From Cytobacillus firmus (GTDB lineage: Bacteria > Bacillota > Bacilli > Bacillales > Cytobacillaceae): DNA of 32,564 bases. The notes beneath the pieces were generated by a model that saw only the letters and a program-made list of their open reading frames with translations, was not told the origin of the DNA and did no database searches. Numbering within the stretch: the stretch's first letter is position 1; the number at the start of each line of letters is the position of its first letter. The position numbers and the translations under genes are program-made. The stretch lies in the NCBI RefSeq assembly GCF_023715565.1, contig NZ_JAMBOJ010000057.1:1-32564 (forward strand), read 5' to 3'. Shown here piece by piece: positions 15,787-23,819 of this stretch.

Positions 15787-15792
15787 CAATCT

Positions 15793-16410
15793 TTAATTTG
15801 CCGCCATCCTTCCCAGCGGACCATTTTCATCTATAATGTCCTGCAGTTCATATACCGAAATCGGAAACATCGGGAAACCATAGGCGTATGGCGCTATTTC
15901 ATAGAGTTGAAAATAGATGATCAGCCCTTTGTCTGCTATATAAAAGTCCTGATCCGGCTTAATGGCTTTAAAGTCTACTAAAAGCGGAATGTCACGCTCC
16001 CTGATTTGCACCTTAATCAGATCTGATATTCTTTTTACATAGTCACTTCCCGGCTTGAATAAATCCTTAAGGGCCACCTGCTTCCCCTTCTGAAGATCAA
16101 ACGTCAGTGATTTTATTACTGTCATTCCATGGGCAGCATGGTAATGGTACACATAGTTGTTCAGTGACAAACTCAGCACATCCCGCTGATTATTTTTAAT
16201 CTCATAATATCCATACAAATCCACAACGGTTGTATCCATATTGCCTGTCTGTTCGTTAATGAGCTGCTGGTTCTGCCTGAGAATGGTATTGTTTATCATT
16301 TCCTGCAGCTGCTTATTCTGCATACCTGATACTCGGGGATAATATACGACTTTGGTGGGTCCAGTGCTGATTGTCATCGTTTTGATGCCTACCGGAAAAT
16401 TGATTGCCAC
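15793..16410 (-). CDS. DUF3298 (RsiV C-terminal-like) domain protein
   Basis: 205-aa protein. An N-terminal DUF4163-like part (VYYPRVSGMQNKQLQEMINNTI) is followed by DUF3298: TFDLQKGKQVALKDLFKPGSDYVKRISDLI… and FYIADKGLIIYFQLYEIAPYAYGFP, the family's signature. The same fold forms the extracytoplasmic part of anti-sigma factor RsiV and PdaC's N-terminal part. Here no signal peptide or membrane anchor precedes it, so a cytosolic or spore location is possible. The start is GTG 16410. Divergent from the BmrA-type exporter, with an inverted repeat between them. Function unknown. Confidence 0.75.
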   Translation of the reverse strand: MAINFPVGIKTMTISTGPTKVVYYPRVSGMQNKQLQEMINNTILRQNQQLINEQTGNMDTTVVDLYGYYEIKNNQRDVLSLSLNNYVYHYHAAHGMTVIKSLTFDLQKGKQVALKDLFKPGSDYVKRISDLIKVQIRERDIPLLVDFKAIKPDQDFYIADKGLIIYFQLYEIAPYAYGFPMFPISVYELQDIIDENGPLGRMAAN

Positions 16411-16442
16411 GGCTATCCATCCTTTTTAGGTTTTTAACATAT

Positions 16443-16459
16443 CCTATTCATCGAATAGG
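16443..16459. promoter_or_regulatory. 7-3-7 inverted repeat between divergent genes
   Basis: CCTATTC-ATC-GAATAGG is a perfect 7-bp inverted repeat, 33 nt upstream of the DUF3298 start and about 80 nt upstream of the exporter start. A TATAAT (16499-16504) precedes the exporter. It could be an operator or a short leader hairpin. Confidence 0.4.
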
Positions 16460-16541
16460 CGTTAAGGTGCATAACAGGAAATGGAAGTTTCAATGTTATA
16501 TAATGATTAGGATATATATATATAAGACAGGAGCAAGCAAA

Positions 16542-18275
16542 ATGAAACAAAAGCAAACCAGCCTAAAACCTTTTATTTCACTAATTCTATCAACAAAAAT
16601 TCCAAAGACTGCGCTCATTATTGGTTTAACAGCGAGCATCTTAACCACCCTTACCGGGCTGGTGGTTCCTCTGCTGACCAAAAATCTGGTGGACGGTTTT
16701 TCGGTTGAATCTTTAAGCGTTCCGCTCATCATCGGAATCGGAGCAGCCTTTATCCTTCAGGCGGTTATTAGCGGGATTTCCATTTACCTGCTGAGCTATG
16801 TCGGCCAAAAATTGGTGGCGCGGCTCCGGGGGCGGATGTGGAAAAAGCTCATAAGGCTGCCGGTCCATTATTTTGATCAGCAATCCAGCGGTCAGACAGT
16901 CAGCCGCGTAGTTAATGATACCAGCATTGTCAGGGAGCTGATCACCAATCATTTCCCACAATTTATTACCGGGATTATCAGTATTATCGGTGCAATCATT
17001 ATACTTCTTGTGATGGATTGGAAAATGACATTGCTGATGCTCACTTCTGTTCCTATTACACTGGCCATTATGATTCCGCTTGGCAGAAAGATGGCAAAAA
17101 TATCCCGTGGCCTTCAAGATGAAACGGCCATTTTCACCGGTAACATTACCCAGACACTCGGTGAAATCCGTTTAATGAAGGCCTCAACGGCAGAGAAAAA
17201 TGAAGAAAAAAAAGGATTGGATGGCATCGACAAGCTGCTTGGCTATGGTTTGCGGGAAGCCCGCATTTTTGCCATGATCGGCCCGACGATGTATCTGATC
17301 ATGATGGTGGTCATCGTCATGATTATCTCCTATGGAGGCATGCGTGTGGCCAGCGGGACGATGTCAACTGGTTCCCTTGTAGCCTTTTTGCTGTATTTAT
17401 TCCAAATTATTATGCCGATCACTTCATTTGCGATGTTTTTTACACAGCTGCAAAAAGCAAAAGGCGCAACGGAAAGAATCATAGATATTTTAGAAGAGCC
17501 ATTGGAAGATGGGCAGAACGGCATCGAGATGGATATCAGCAGCAAGCCGATTACAATTCAAAATGTTTCTTTCTCCTATAGCGAAGAAGAGAGTGTTCTG
17601 GAAAATATCTCACTGGAAGCCCAGCCAGGCCAGATGATTGCATTAGCAGGTCCTAGCGGTAGCGGAAAAACCACCCTGTTTGGATTGCTTGAACGATTTT
17701 ATGAGCCAGCTGATGGTGAAATTAAAATTGGCCATACACCCATCCAGCAGATATCGCTTAAATCCTGGCGCAGTCAAATCGGCTATGTTTCACAGGAAAG
17801 CGCTATGATGGCAGGTACGATTCGCGAGAATTTATGCTATGGACTGGAAAAACCCGAAAACATTTCAGATGAGAAATTATGGGAAGTTACCAAAATGGCA
17901 TATGCTGATCAGTTCATTGCCGATTTTCCGAAAGGACTTGATACAGAAGTTGGTGAGAGGGGTGTGAAGCTTTCCGGAGGACAAAGGCAGAGGATTGCCA
18001 TTGCACGCTCATTCCTGCGCGACCCTAAAATATTAATGATGGACGAAGCTACCGCCAGCCTCGACAGTCAATCGGAAGGCATCGTCCAGCAGGCGCTTAT
18101 CCGCTTAATGGATGGCCGGACAACTTTCGTCATCGCCCACCGCCTTTCAACAATTATAGATGCAGATCAAATTGTCTTTATTGAAAAAGGCCGGGTGACA
18201 GGGATTGGCACTCATTATGAACTGACACAATCTCATGAGCTATACAGAGAATTTGCCGAGCAACAGCTTGCATAA
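16542..18275 (+). CDS. bmrA: BmrA-type multidrug ABC exporter (half-transporter)
   Basis: 577-aa fused membrane-ATPase half-transporter that works as a homodimer exporting drugs or lipids; B. subtilis BmrA is 589 aa. Six membrane helices lie in about residues 20-300, with the type I exporter coupling-loop region (RLIRLPVHYFDQQSSGQTVSRVVNDT). The ATPase has Walker A GPSGSGKTT, the Q-loop in IGYVSQES, signature LSGGQRQRIAIARS, Walker B ILMMDEATASLD and the H-loop in FVIAHRLST. The start is ATG 16542 behind CAGGAG; the frame is open upstream to 16404, but that part overlaps the divergent gene. Followed by a strong terminator. The substrate is not deducible. Confidence 0.9.
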   Translation: MKQKQTSLKPFISLILSTKIPKTALIIGLTASILTTLTGLVVPLLTKNLVDGFSVESLSVPLIIGIGAAFILQAVISGISIYLLSYVGQKLVARLRGRMWKKLIRLPVHYFDQQSSGQTVSRVVNDTSIVRELITNHFPQFITGIISIIGAIIILLVMDWKMTLLMLTSVPITLAIMIPLGRKMAKISRGLQDETAIFTGNITQTLGEIRLMKASTAEKNEEKKGLDGIDKLLGYGLREARIFAMIGPTMYLIMMVVIVMIISYGGMRVASGTMSTGSLVAFLLYLFQIIMPITSFAMFFTQLQKAKGATERIIDILEEPLEDGQNGIEMDISSKPITIQNVSFSYSEEESVLENISLEAQPGQMIALAGPSGSGKTTLFGLLERFYEPADGEIKIGHTPIQQISLKSWRSQIGYVSQESAMMAGTIRENLCYGLEKPENISDEKLWEVTKMAYADQFIADFPKGLDTEVGERGVKLSGGQRQRIAIARSFLRDPKILMMDEATASLDSQSEGIVQQALIRLMDGRTTFVIAHRLSTIIDADQIVFIEKGRVTGIGTHYELTQSHELYREFAEQQLA

Positions 18276-18281
18276 GAAACA

Positions 18282-18310
18282 GCCAGTCTATTGCAGACTG
18301 GCCTTTTTTT
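18282..18310 (+). terminator. Terminator of bmrA-like gene
   Basis: GCCAGTCT (18282-18289), a 5-nt loop, AGACTGGC (18295-18302) and then seven Ts (18304-18310), 7 nt after the stop. Confidence 0.92.
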
Positions 18311-18437
18311 ACAGATAAAAAATCCGAATATTTTGATAAAATGCGACAAATTATCCATTTAAACGGGAGGCTCTGTTCCTTATAATGGAATTAGGATCAT
18401 TATGGGGTGTACCAAACCAAGAAGGAGGTTGTGGACT

Positions 18438-18662
18438 ATGCCATTAGATCATACGAAAAACATGCTAGAAACGTTAAAATACTACAGCGATTGCCAAATC
18501 ACTCAAACGTTTTCAAAAGATCAATCGCAGATTCTAGTGGTCCGTTATATAAAAGACTCTCATTCATTTGAGGTTACTTATACGGTAACTTCACAGAAAA
18601 GGATGTATCCTTCCATTGATTCTGCGGCGGTTGCGATAGAACAGGCAATCGGCAGTCATTGA
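18438..18662 (+). CDS. Small conserved protein, YkuJ/DUF1797-like
   Basis: 74-aa cytoplasmic protein. Start ATG 18438 follows AAGGAGG (18422-18428), which rules out the in-frame ATG at 18402. The layout (helix, then ITQTFSKDQSQILVVRYIKDSHSFEVTYT, then PSIDSAAVAIEQAI) resembles B. subtilis YkuJ of DUF1797, but identity looks low and the match is by eye only. TATAAT at 18381-18386 with a weak TTTAAA 17 bp upstream may be its promoter. It converges on asbF; function unknown. Confidence 0.6.
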   Translation: MPLDHTKNMLETLKYYSDCQITQTFSKDQSQILVVRYIKDSHSFEVTYTVTSQKRMYPSIDSAAVAIEQAIGSH

Positions 18663-18727
18663 TCCCTCCCAAATAAAAAAACGCAGCGGTTCTCTCTATC
18701 CGGTACCAATACTGGGTCTATTTCCTT

Positions 18728-18752
18728 TCAATCAAACGTTTGATTGATTTTT
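18728..18752 (+). terminator. 20-bp palindrome, copy 2, with T-run
   Basis: TCAATCAAACGTTTGATTGA (18728-18747), identical to 5511-5530, is followed here by a T-run (18745-18752). It lies between the convergent YkuJ-like and asbF genes. It could act as a weak terminator for the plus-strand gene, or be a protein-binding dyad as its twin suggests. Confidence 0.5.
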
Positions 18753-18772
18753 TTCTGCTTACAATTGTCCAT

Positions 18773-19600
18773 TTACCTTGCTTCTTCAACCTGAAGAACC
18801 TTCTTAATCTCCCTGCTGTCTTTTGCCAGAATACTTTTCACATTTGGTCCGAACCATTCCAATGAAGCGTCCATTTCCATCATTTCAGCTGCCTCTCTTA
18901 AAAACTGACGATAGTCCACAGCTCCTTCAAAAAGTGAAACCATGCCTTCCCTGCTGCCTGCTGCTGCATACACATTATTAGGGGCAAAGACCCCAAGCTT
19001 GCTGCGTGATTCAATATTTTTGAAATGAAAGTGCGAAACATATGGCTGGAGCTGTTTAAGAGCAAATAGAGGATCCACCCCTGATTCCCAAATATGCAGG
19101 ACATCAAAGTTTACCCTTAATGACGGATGATCCGTTTCCTCAAGAAGCTGAAGTGCAGAAGATGGATTATCTGTCAAAGTATTCGGATGTGTCTCAACCA
19201 ACAGCTGCATTCCTTCAGCTTCAGCCATTTTACAAAGCATCTTCATACGCGAAACAAGCTCAATCCGCTCTAATCTGCTGATATCCGCACTGCCCTTGTT
19301 CCCGGCAAATGTCCGTATTTTGTCTGTTCCCCAGCGATGCGCTAGTGAACATAGGGCGTTCATTTCGGCTATTAAGGCAGGAAGCGGTGCATCCAGGGGC
19401 AAATAGTCGCTCAGCATACTTGTCTCAAGATCATATGAACTCAGCCACTCACTTCCATAATGGATATCTTCCTCCAGATTCTTGGCATGGACACCCCATA
19501 GTTCAATTCCCTGGAACCCATTATTCTGGGCCCAGTGGGCAATTTGGTCAATCGATTGGAGATGATGCCGGAATGAGATCGTGCACAGAGAAAGTTTCAT
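18773..19600 (-). CDS. asbF: 3-Dehydroshikimate dehydratase, petrobactin pathway
   Basis: AsbF makes 3,4-dihydroxybenzoate from 3-dehydroshikimate, the catechol building block of petrobactin. 275 aa, TIM barrel of the xylose-isomerase-like superfamily. The metal-binding set known for B. anthracis-group AsbF is present: Glu136 and His138 in LLVETHPN, Asp166 and His169 in VNFDVLHIW, His192 and Lys194 in HFHFKNI, Glu248 in LEWFGPNV; Arg96 (IRTF) fits the substrate arginine. Last gene of the operon; its ATG overlaps the asbE stop by 4 nt. Intact. Confidence 0.95.
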   Translation of the reverse strand: MKLSLCTISFRHHLQSIDQIAHWAQNNGFQGIELWGVHAKNLEEDIHYGSEWLSSYDLETSMLSDYLPLDAPLPALIAEMNALCSLAHRWGTDKIRTFAGNKGSADISRLERIELVSRMKMLCKMAEAEGMQLLVETHPNTLTDNPSSALQLLEETDHPSLRVNFDVLHIWESGVDPLFALKQLQPYVSHFHFKNIESRSKLGVFAPNNVYAAAGSREGMVSLFEGAVDYRQFLREAAEMMEMDASLEWFGPNVKSILAKDSREIKKVLQVEEAR

Positions 19601-20580
19601 AGAATGGCCTCCTTTATATTTTGAGATTGCTGCAGTTCAGACCAAGCCTCAAAGCTCTCTTGCAAACCACTTTTTATTTTAAATTCCAGGATATTCTGTT
19701 CTGCCAGCTTTGCAGTAATTTCGTCCATTAAAAGCATGTTTCCAGTCATAGCGAGCTTCATGGCCCTGTATTGTATGGCTGTATAGCCTTTCACAAGTTT
19801 TTCAATTTCATCACACCATGCTTCAAAGCCTTCTTCATCATAGTCAAGCGATTCCCAGAAAAACGCAAAAGCATGTTCATAGGCATACTTCCGTATGGCG
19901 AGAACAGGCAATTCCCTTAAAGCCGATGCCAGACCTGACAGCGGATACTTTTTTTCTCCAGCAGCATGAAGTTCAATAATCTTTGCAACAGCATCTGTCA
20001 TTGGATTGCAATCATGTTTGATGCATGTATTAAAGTAAGCCTCAACCGTTTCAGCAGTTGGCATAATAATGTCAGATGCATCAAAGAAATAGCCGCCTTC
20101 AGCTGAAGGGTCCTCAATGGCAGCCAGGATCCGGTCTTTAGCCAGCACTCCTTCCCAGCGGAAGTCCGGATCATACATAAACCATTCCTCTTCGTTCTCC
20201 GTCTTTTCCAGCATCACGTAATGGGGAAAAGGGCTTTGGTGAAATTTATTTTCCCGCTCTGGAAGCTTTGACAAATCGAGCATCACCATGACATATTCAT
20301 GGGGCTTCTTGTTTTCCAGCAACCTCATCATTTCCTTTATATTTTCCTGCTTGCTTTGCTTTTCGTCATACCATTTATGCAGCTTGATGCCATAAAGCAT
20401 TTCATACCACTGATGAAAAAAATTATGGTCGATTCGTTTGGAATGATACGTTAACACTCCATTTTCCAGCACATCGAAATCGGCATCCCATACTCCGAAA
20501 TAATAAGGACGATGGTCAGCTCCTTCTGTCTTTTTTACCGCTTCGCACACACAGCTTACAAAACAATGCACTTTAATCAT
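19597..20580 (-). CDS. asbE: Petrobactin biosynthesis protein AsbE (dihydroxybenzoyl-polyamine condensation)
   Basis: 327 aa, the same length as B. anthracis AsbE. In the known pathway it transfers 3,4-dihydroxybenzoyl from the AsbD carrier to a spermidine primary amine. Recognised by its place in the operon and by conserved-looking text (HCFVSCVCEAVKKTEGADHRPYYFGVWDADFDV; EYVMVMLDLSKLPE; WFMYDPDFRWEGVL). The N-terminal Cys-rich segment and the HxxPxPHYVM region suggest a BtrH-like, papain-type N-terminal fold, which is my inference. ATG overlaps the asbD stop by 4 nt. Confidence 0.92.
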   Translation of the reverse strand: MIKVHCFVSCVCEAVKKTEGADHRPYYFGVWDADFDVLENGVLTYHSKRIDHNFFHQWYEMLYGIKLHKWYDEKQSKQENIKEMMRLLENKKPHEYVMVMLDLSKLPERENKFHQSPFPHYVMLEKTENEEEWFMYDPDFRWEGVLAKDRILAAIEDPSAEGGYFFDASDIIMPTAETVEAYFNTCIKHDCNPMTDAVAKIIELHAAGEKKYPLSGLASALRELPVLAIRKYAYEHAFAFFWESLDYDEEGFEAWCDEIEKLVKGYTAIQYRAMKLAMTGNMLLMDEITAKLAEQNILEFKIKSGLQESFEAWSELQQSQNIKEAIL

Positions 20581-20852
20581 AAAGATCCCTCCACTGCAGC
20601 CGGCTTCTGCTTTCGCACAAGAAAATCAGCCAGACTTCCTACCGTCCGGAAATCTTTTGACACAATCATTTCATCTGGAATTTCAAATCCCATATCCACT
20701 TCCAAATGTAGGATCAACTGCAGAATCATAATGGAATCCATATACAAATCTTCATTTAAGCGTGCATCTTCATGAAAAGCCTTCATAGAAGGAAGCTCTA
20801 AATGATCTTGTAAAATGTCATGAATTATCTGTAAGATTTCCTGTCTTGTCAT
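20577..20852 (-). CDS. asbD: Aryl carrier protein AsbD
   Basis: 91-aa acyl/aryl carrier protein. The phosphopantetheine attachment site is Ser40 in LYMDSIMILQLIL, with typical helix II and EIPDEMI following. AsbC loads it with 3,4-dihydroxybenzoate and AsbE unloads it. It needs an Sfp-type transferase, not encoded here. Its ATG overlaps the asbC stop by 4 nt, showing tight coupling. Confidence 0.93.
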   Translation of the reverse strand: MTRQEILQIIHDILQDHLELPSMKAFHEDARLNEDLYMDSIMILQLILHLEVDMGFEIPDEMIVSKDFRTVGSLADFLVRKQKPAAVEGSL

Positions 20853-22084
20853 GCGAGCACTCCTTCCCCCAGCCTTTTCCGGCTGACCTTACCGTTCGGC
20901 AGCTTTTCGATTTCCTCCACATTCTGAAATTCCAGCGGAACCTGGTAGGGGGAGAGATAACCCCTGCACCATTCTCTCAGTTCCTCTTCCTCAATGAATT
21001 CGGAGCAGACATACTGCGCGCAAACTTTCTCCCCTGAAAGCGGGTGAACTTTTTTATAAACAACTGCCTCTATAACTCTTGGTTCCTGCATCAAAACGTC
21101 TTCCACTTCCTGCGGATATACGTTCAATCCTGCCACATTGATGGTGTCATCCATTCTGGCCAGGAATGACAGAATACCATTTTCTATATAGCCAAGATCT
21201 TTTGTATAAATTGTTTTCTGCGAATCATGAATGAGAATTTCTCCAGGATTTTTGATGCTTCCGGCCACCACTTTTACATGTGGAAGAGGGTAGCCCATTT
21301 CACGCGGGTTGCTCACATCCGGATGAATGGCCACACATCCTGCTTCCGAACAGCCATATTGCTGAAGCACTCGATTTGATACTTTCTTTAACGCTTCCAG
21401 CCAGCCTGCAGGCATGAGCGTGCCCGAAGTCATGACAGAATCAAACCGCTGCCCATCCCTATTTAGGCGCGTTAAAGTATGCAGCAGTGCAGGAGCAGCG
21501 TAAAGAATATGCTTAGGATGCTCCTTCAGCTTTTTCAGTACATACTTAGGATTCATATTTGTCAGAATAAGCGGTTCTGCCCCGCGCATCATGCACGCCA
21601 ATACACCGCAGATTAAACCATAGGAATGGGTCGTCGGGCAGGCAACGACTGAAGTCGTCTGATTATCAGCCGGCAACACCGAGACATAGCTGTCAATCTC
21701 TTTCTCAATCGATTCCCATGTTCGTTCAATGCATTTCGGATCTCCAGTCGTACCTGAACTCATTTGCACCAGAACGCCTTCCTTTTCATTTATTTTATGT
21801 GACAAGTGGATCTGCAGGTGGATATTTTCATAAAGCAGCAAATGGCTGCCCGACTTATTTGCCATCCTGATTGCCCCTTCTTTCGGGACAGAAGGATGGA
21901 TGGGGACAATGGACCCTCCTTTACTGCGGACAAATAAGCAGAGTGCAAGCCATTGAAAAGCATCGGGCATACAAACAGCCATTCTCCTATTCCGGCAATC
22001 TTTTAAATAATGAATATTCTCAAATACCGTATACTGTCTTTCAAGATCATCCAGTGTATAGTACTGATCATTTACAAAAAACAT
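20849..22084 (-). CDS. asbC: 3,4-Dihydroxybenzoate-AMP ligase AsbC
   Basis: 411-aa acyl-adenylate ligase (ANL superfamily) that activates 3,4-dihydroxybenzoate and loads AsbD. Motifs: ATP loop MSSGTTGDPK, A5 QYGCSEAGC, A7 TKDLGYIENGILSFLARMDDTINVAGLNVYPQEVEDVL, and A10 lysine in NGKVSRKRL. It is shorter than typical ANL enzymes because the N-terminal part is compact, as in other AsbC proteins. One base separates it from the asbB stop. Confidence 0.94.
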   Translation of the reverse strand: MFFVNDQYYTLDDLERQYTVFENIHYLKDCRNRRMAVCMPDAFQWLALCLFVRSKGGSIVPIHPSVPKEGAIRMANKSGSHLLLYENIHLQIHLSHKINEKEGVLVQMSSGTTGDPKCIERTWESIEKEIDSYVSVLPADNQTTSVVACPTTHSYGLICGVLACMMRGAEPLILTNMNPKYVLKKLKEHPKHILYAAPALLHTLTRLNRDGQRFDSVMTSGTLMPAGWLEALKKVSNRVLQQYGCSEAGCVAIHPDVSNPREMGYPLPHVKVVAGSIKNPGEILIHDSQKTIYTKDLGYIENGILSFLARMDDTINVAGLNVYPQEVEDVLMQEPRVIEAVVYKKVHPLSGEKVCAQYVCSEFIEEEELREWCRGYLSPYQVPLEFQNVEEIEKLPNGKVSRKRLGEGVLA

Positions 22085-22085
22085 C

Positions 22086-23819
22086 TCAATTCTCCTTTGG
22101 GTTTAATGCTAAAGAGTTTGTGATAAGATGGCGGAACCCGCCATCTTCTTCTTTTTGGACCTTCCTTTTCAAGAGCGACTCGGCATAAACCTTAGGGGTT
22201 GTATGCTGCAGAAGGTAATTTCGGTAAATCAGTTCAGGATAGCAGCACAGGTGCCCGTCAAGCACCTCATCTGCCAGCCCCCAAAACTTCTTCTCGCTGT
22301 ACCCATAATTCTCTTCAAGCGCAAAAGACAGTTCTGTTAAATGAAAAACGAACAATGTATCCATCACAAGCTCTCTCAGCGCTTCAATGGAAGTCATCCA
22401 ATAATACTCATTGTCCCCGCCCTTATTAAACTGCTCATGAATCTCTCCAAAGTCAGGACTCCGGCTGGGTTCTGCCAAAAAGTCATAATGATACTCAGTG
22501 CTGTCATGGAAATCCCGCAAAGCAACACGGGTTGGCCAGCCGTTTTTATGAAGGAGTATCATGTTCTGGGCATGTGCCTCCACAGCTATGCCATGAGCGG
22601 CGAGTAAGTGCCAGACCGGCACCACGCTTACTTCCATAAGTCTTTTCAACCAATTTTCTATTCCGTAGTGCAAAAGCCAGTCGTTTATAAATAGGGAACC
22701 GTCCCTCTCCATTAATGGAAGTGCTGTAAAAGGCAGAGCCTCCTCACTCTCTTCCATGTGGAGACGAATGCTTTCCCGCCAAATAGCTCCCAGTTTTGTC
22801 TCTGTTATTTCCTCAATAGGCTGATGGGCAATCCCTGCATACTCCTTCAAAATGATCAAGGAAGCTTCTTCCTTTAAAAATGGATCCGCTTCTACCGTAG
22901 CCGCTATCCAGTTGGAAATATGGGGAGCAGCACAGATGGCGTGAGTGTCTAATGTTCTCAGCGATGAGGTATTCACCATATTCATGGATAGTTTTAGGTG
23001 AGCTTTCTCTGGATTCGTCACGTTCCAAAGTGTCCGGACCGACAGGGTTGCCCGATAGGTATCCCCGCTGCTTTTTAGCAAAACGACATCTTCTTGCTCA
23101 AGTTCCGCTTCTATATGCTTTATCTGCCATGGATGTATTGGCAGGAAGGTGTATTCTTCAAACGTCTTTCCCAGCTCATGCAACTCGGTCAGCAGCTGTC
23201 CGAGCATCAAAGTACCCATTTCCTTCTCCCAGAATTCCTTCTCACCTCCGGGGAGGGCAATTCGACTCTGCCTGCGTCTGACTGCAGCCCATTGCAGAGC
23301 AAAAGGTTTCCCTGCTTCCGGACCAAATGCAGCATGATCTTCAAGAGAGAATCCAGTCCGGGCTTTAAAACAAGGATGATAGGGATGCCCTTCCCAAACT
23401 TCCGACTCCAGCTCTTCATAACTGAGTGTTCTCCTTGAAAGAGACGGCATGAGATGTTTTTCATTCCATTCACTAAGCTGAATGGTTTGCCGGAGCTCGT
23501 AAATCAGCTTATTTCTTTTATCCTGGTCGGCCACAAGGTCCTCTGCCAGCTCTTCAATGCTAATTGGCGTACGGGAACCATCGATTTGCACGGAACGGAT
23601 ACTGTCTTCCTTCAGCCGAACACGGTCAAAGGCAGCAATCCTTCCCTCACAGCAGTAAATCCGCTGATTTCCGAAAATGGTGAAGCTCAATAAAGGTTCT
23701 TCCGGCTGGTGCGCTGTAATTTCATAATCCATCAGTCTTTCAAAAAGAACGGCCTCCAGTAACTGTCGGATGACTCTTTTTTCCACTTTCTTAGACGGCA
23801 GCGGATGCAGCTTCTGCAT
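22086..23819 (-). CDS. asbB: NIS siderophore synthetase AsbB
   Basis: 577-aa IucA/IucC-family synthetase that attaches the second arm to the citryl-spermidine intermediate in petrobactin assembly. Visible motifs: FLPIHPWQIKHIEAEL, ATLSVRTLWNV…HLKLSMNM (nucleotide-binding Arg and Lys), HAQNMILLHKNGWPTRVALRDFHDS, and the C-terminal FerR-like helical part. The start, ATG 23819, behind GGAGG, lies 29 nt inside asbA, so the genes overlap in different frames. Somewhat shorter than the roughly 610 aa I recall for B. anthracis AsbB, with no missing core motif. Confidence 0.94.
   Translation of the reverse strand: MQKLHPLPSKKVEKRVIRQLLEAVLFERLMDYEITAHQPEEPLLSFTIFGNQRIYCCEGRIAAFDRVRLKEDSIRSVQIDGSRTPISIEELAEDLVADQDKRNKLIYELRQTIQLSEWNEKHLMPSLSRRTLSYEELESEVWEGHPYHPCFKARTGFSLEDHAAFGPEAGKPFALQWAAVRRRQSRIALPGGEKEFWEKEMGTLMLGQLLTELHELGKTFEEYTFLPIHPWQIKHIEAELEQEDVVLLKSSGDTYRATLSVRTLWNVTNPEKAHLKLSMNMVNTSSLRTLDTHAICAAPHISNWIAATVEADPFLKEEASLIILKEYAGIAHQPIEEITETKLGAIWRESIRLHMEESEEALPFTALPLMERDGSLFINDWLLHYGIENWLKRLMEVSVVPVWHLLAAHGIAVEAHAQNMILLHKNGWPTRVALRDFHDSTEYHYDFLAEPSRSPDFGEIHEQFNKGGDNEYYWMTSIEALRELVMDTLFVFHLTELSFALEENYGYSEKKFWGLADEVLDGHLCCYPELIYRNYLLQHTTPKVYAESLLKRKVQKEEDGGFRHLITNSLALNPKEN

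Noticed and set aside
16404..16541. Extended start of the BmrA-type exporter at 16404
   Set aside because: It overlaps the divergent DUF3298 start, and ATG 16542 has a proper ribosome site and matches the family's N-terminus.
18728..18752. The 20-bp palindrome explained solely as the asbF terminator
   Set aside because: The T-run is on the plus strand, not the asbF side, and an identical copy sits upstream of genes at 5511, so termination alone does not explain it.
22952..23438. Overlapping 100-115-aa plus-strand frames within asbB
   Set aside because: Shadows of a high-confidence NIS synthetase gene; no independent signals.
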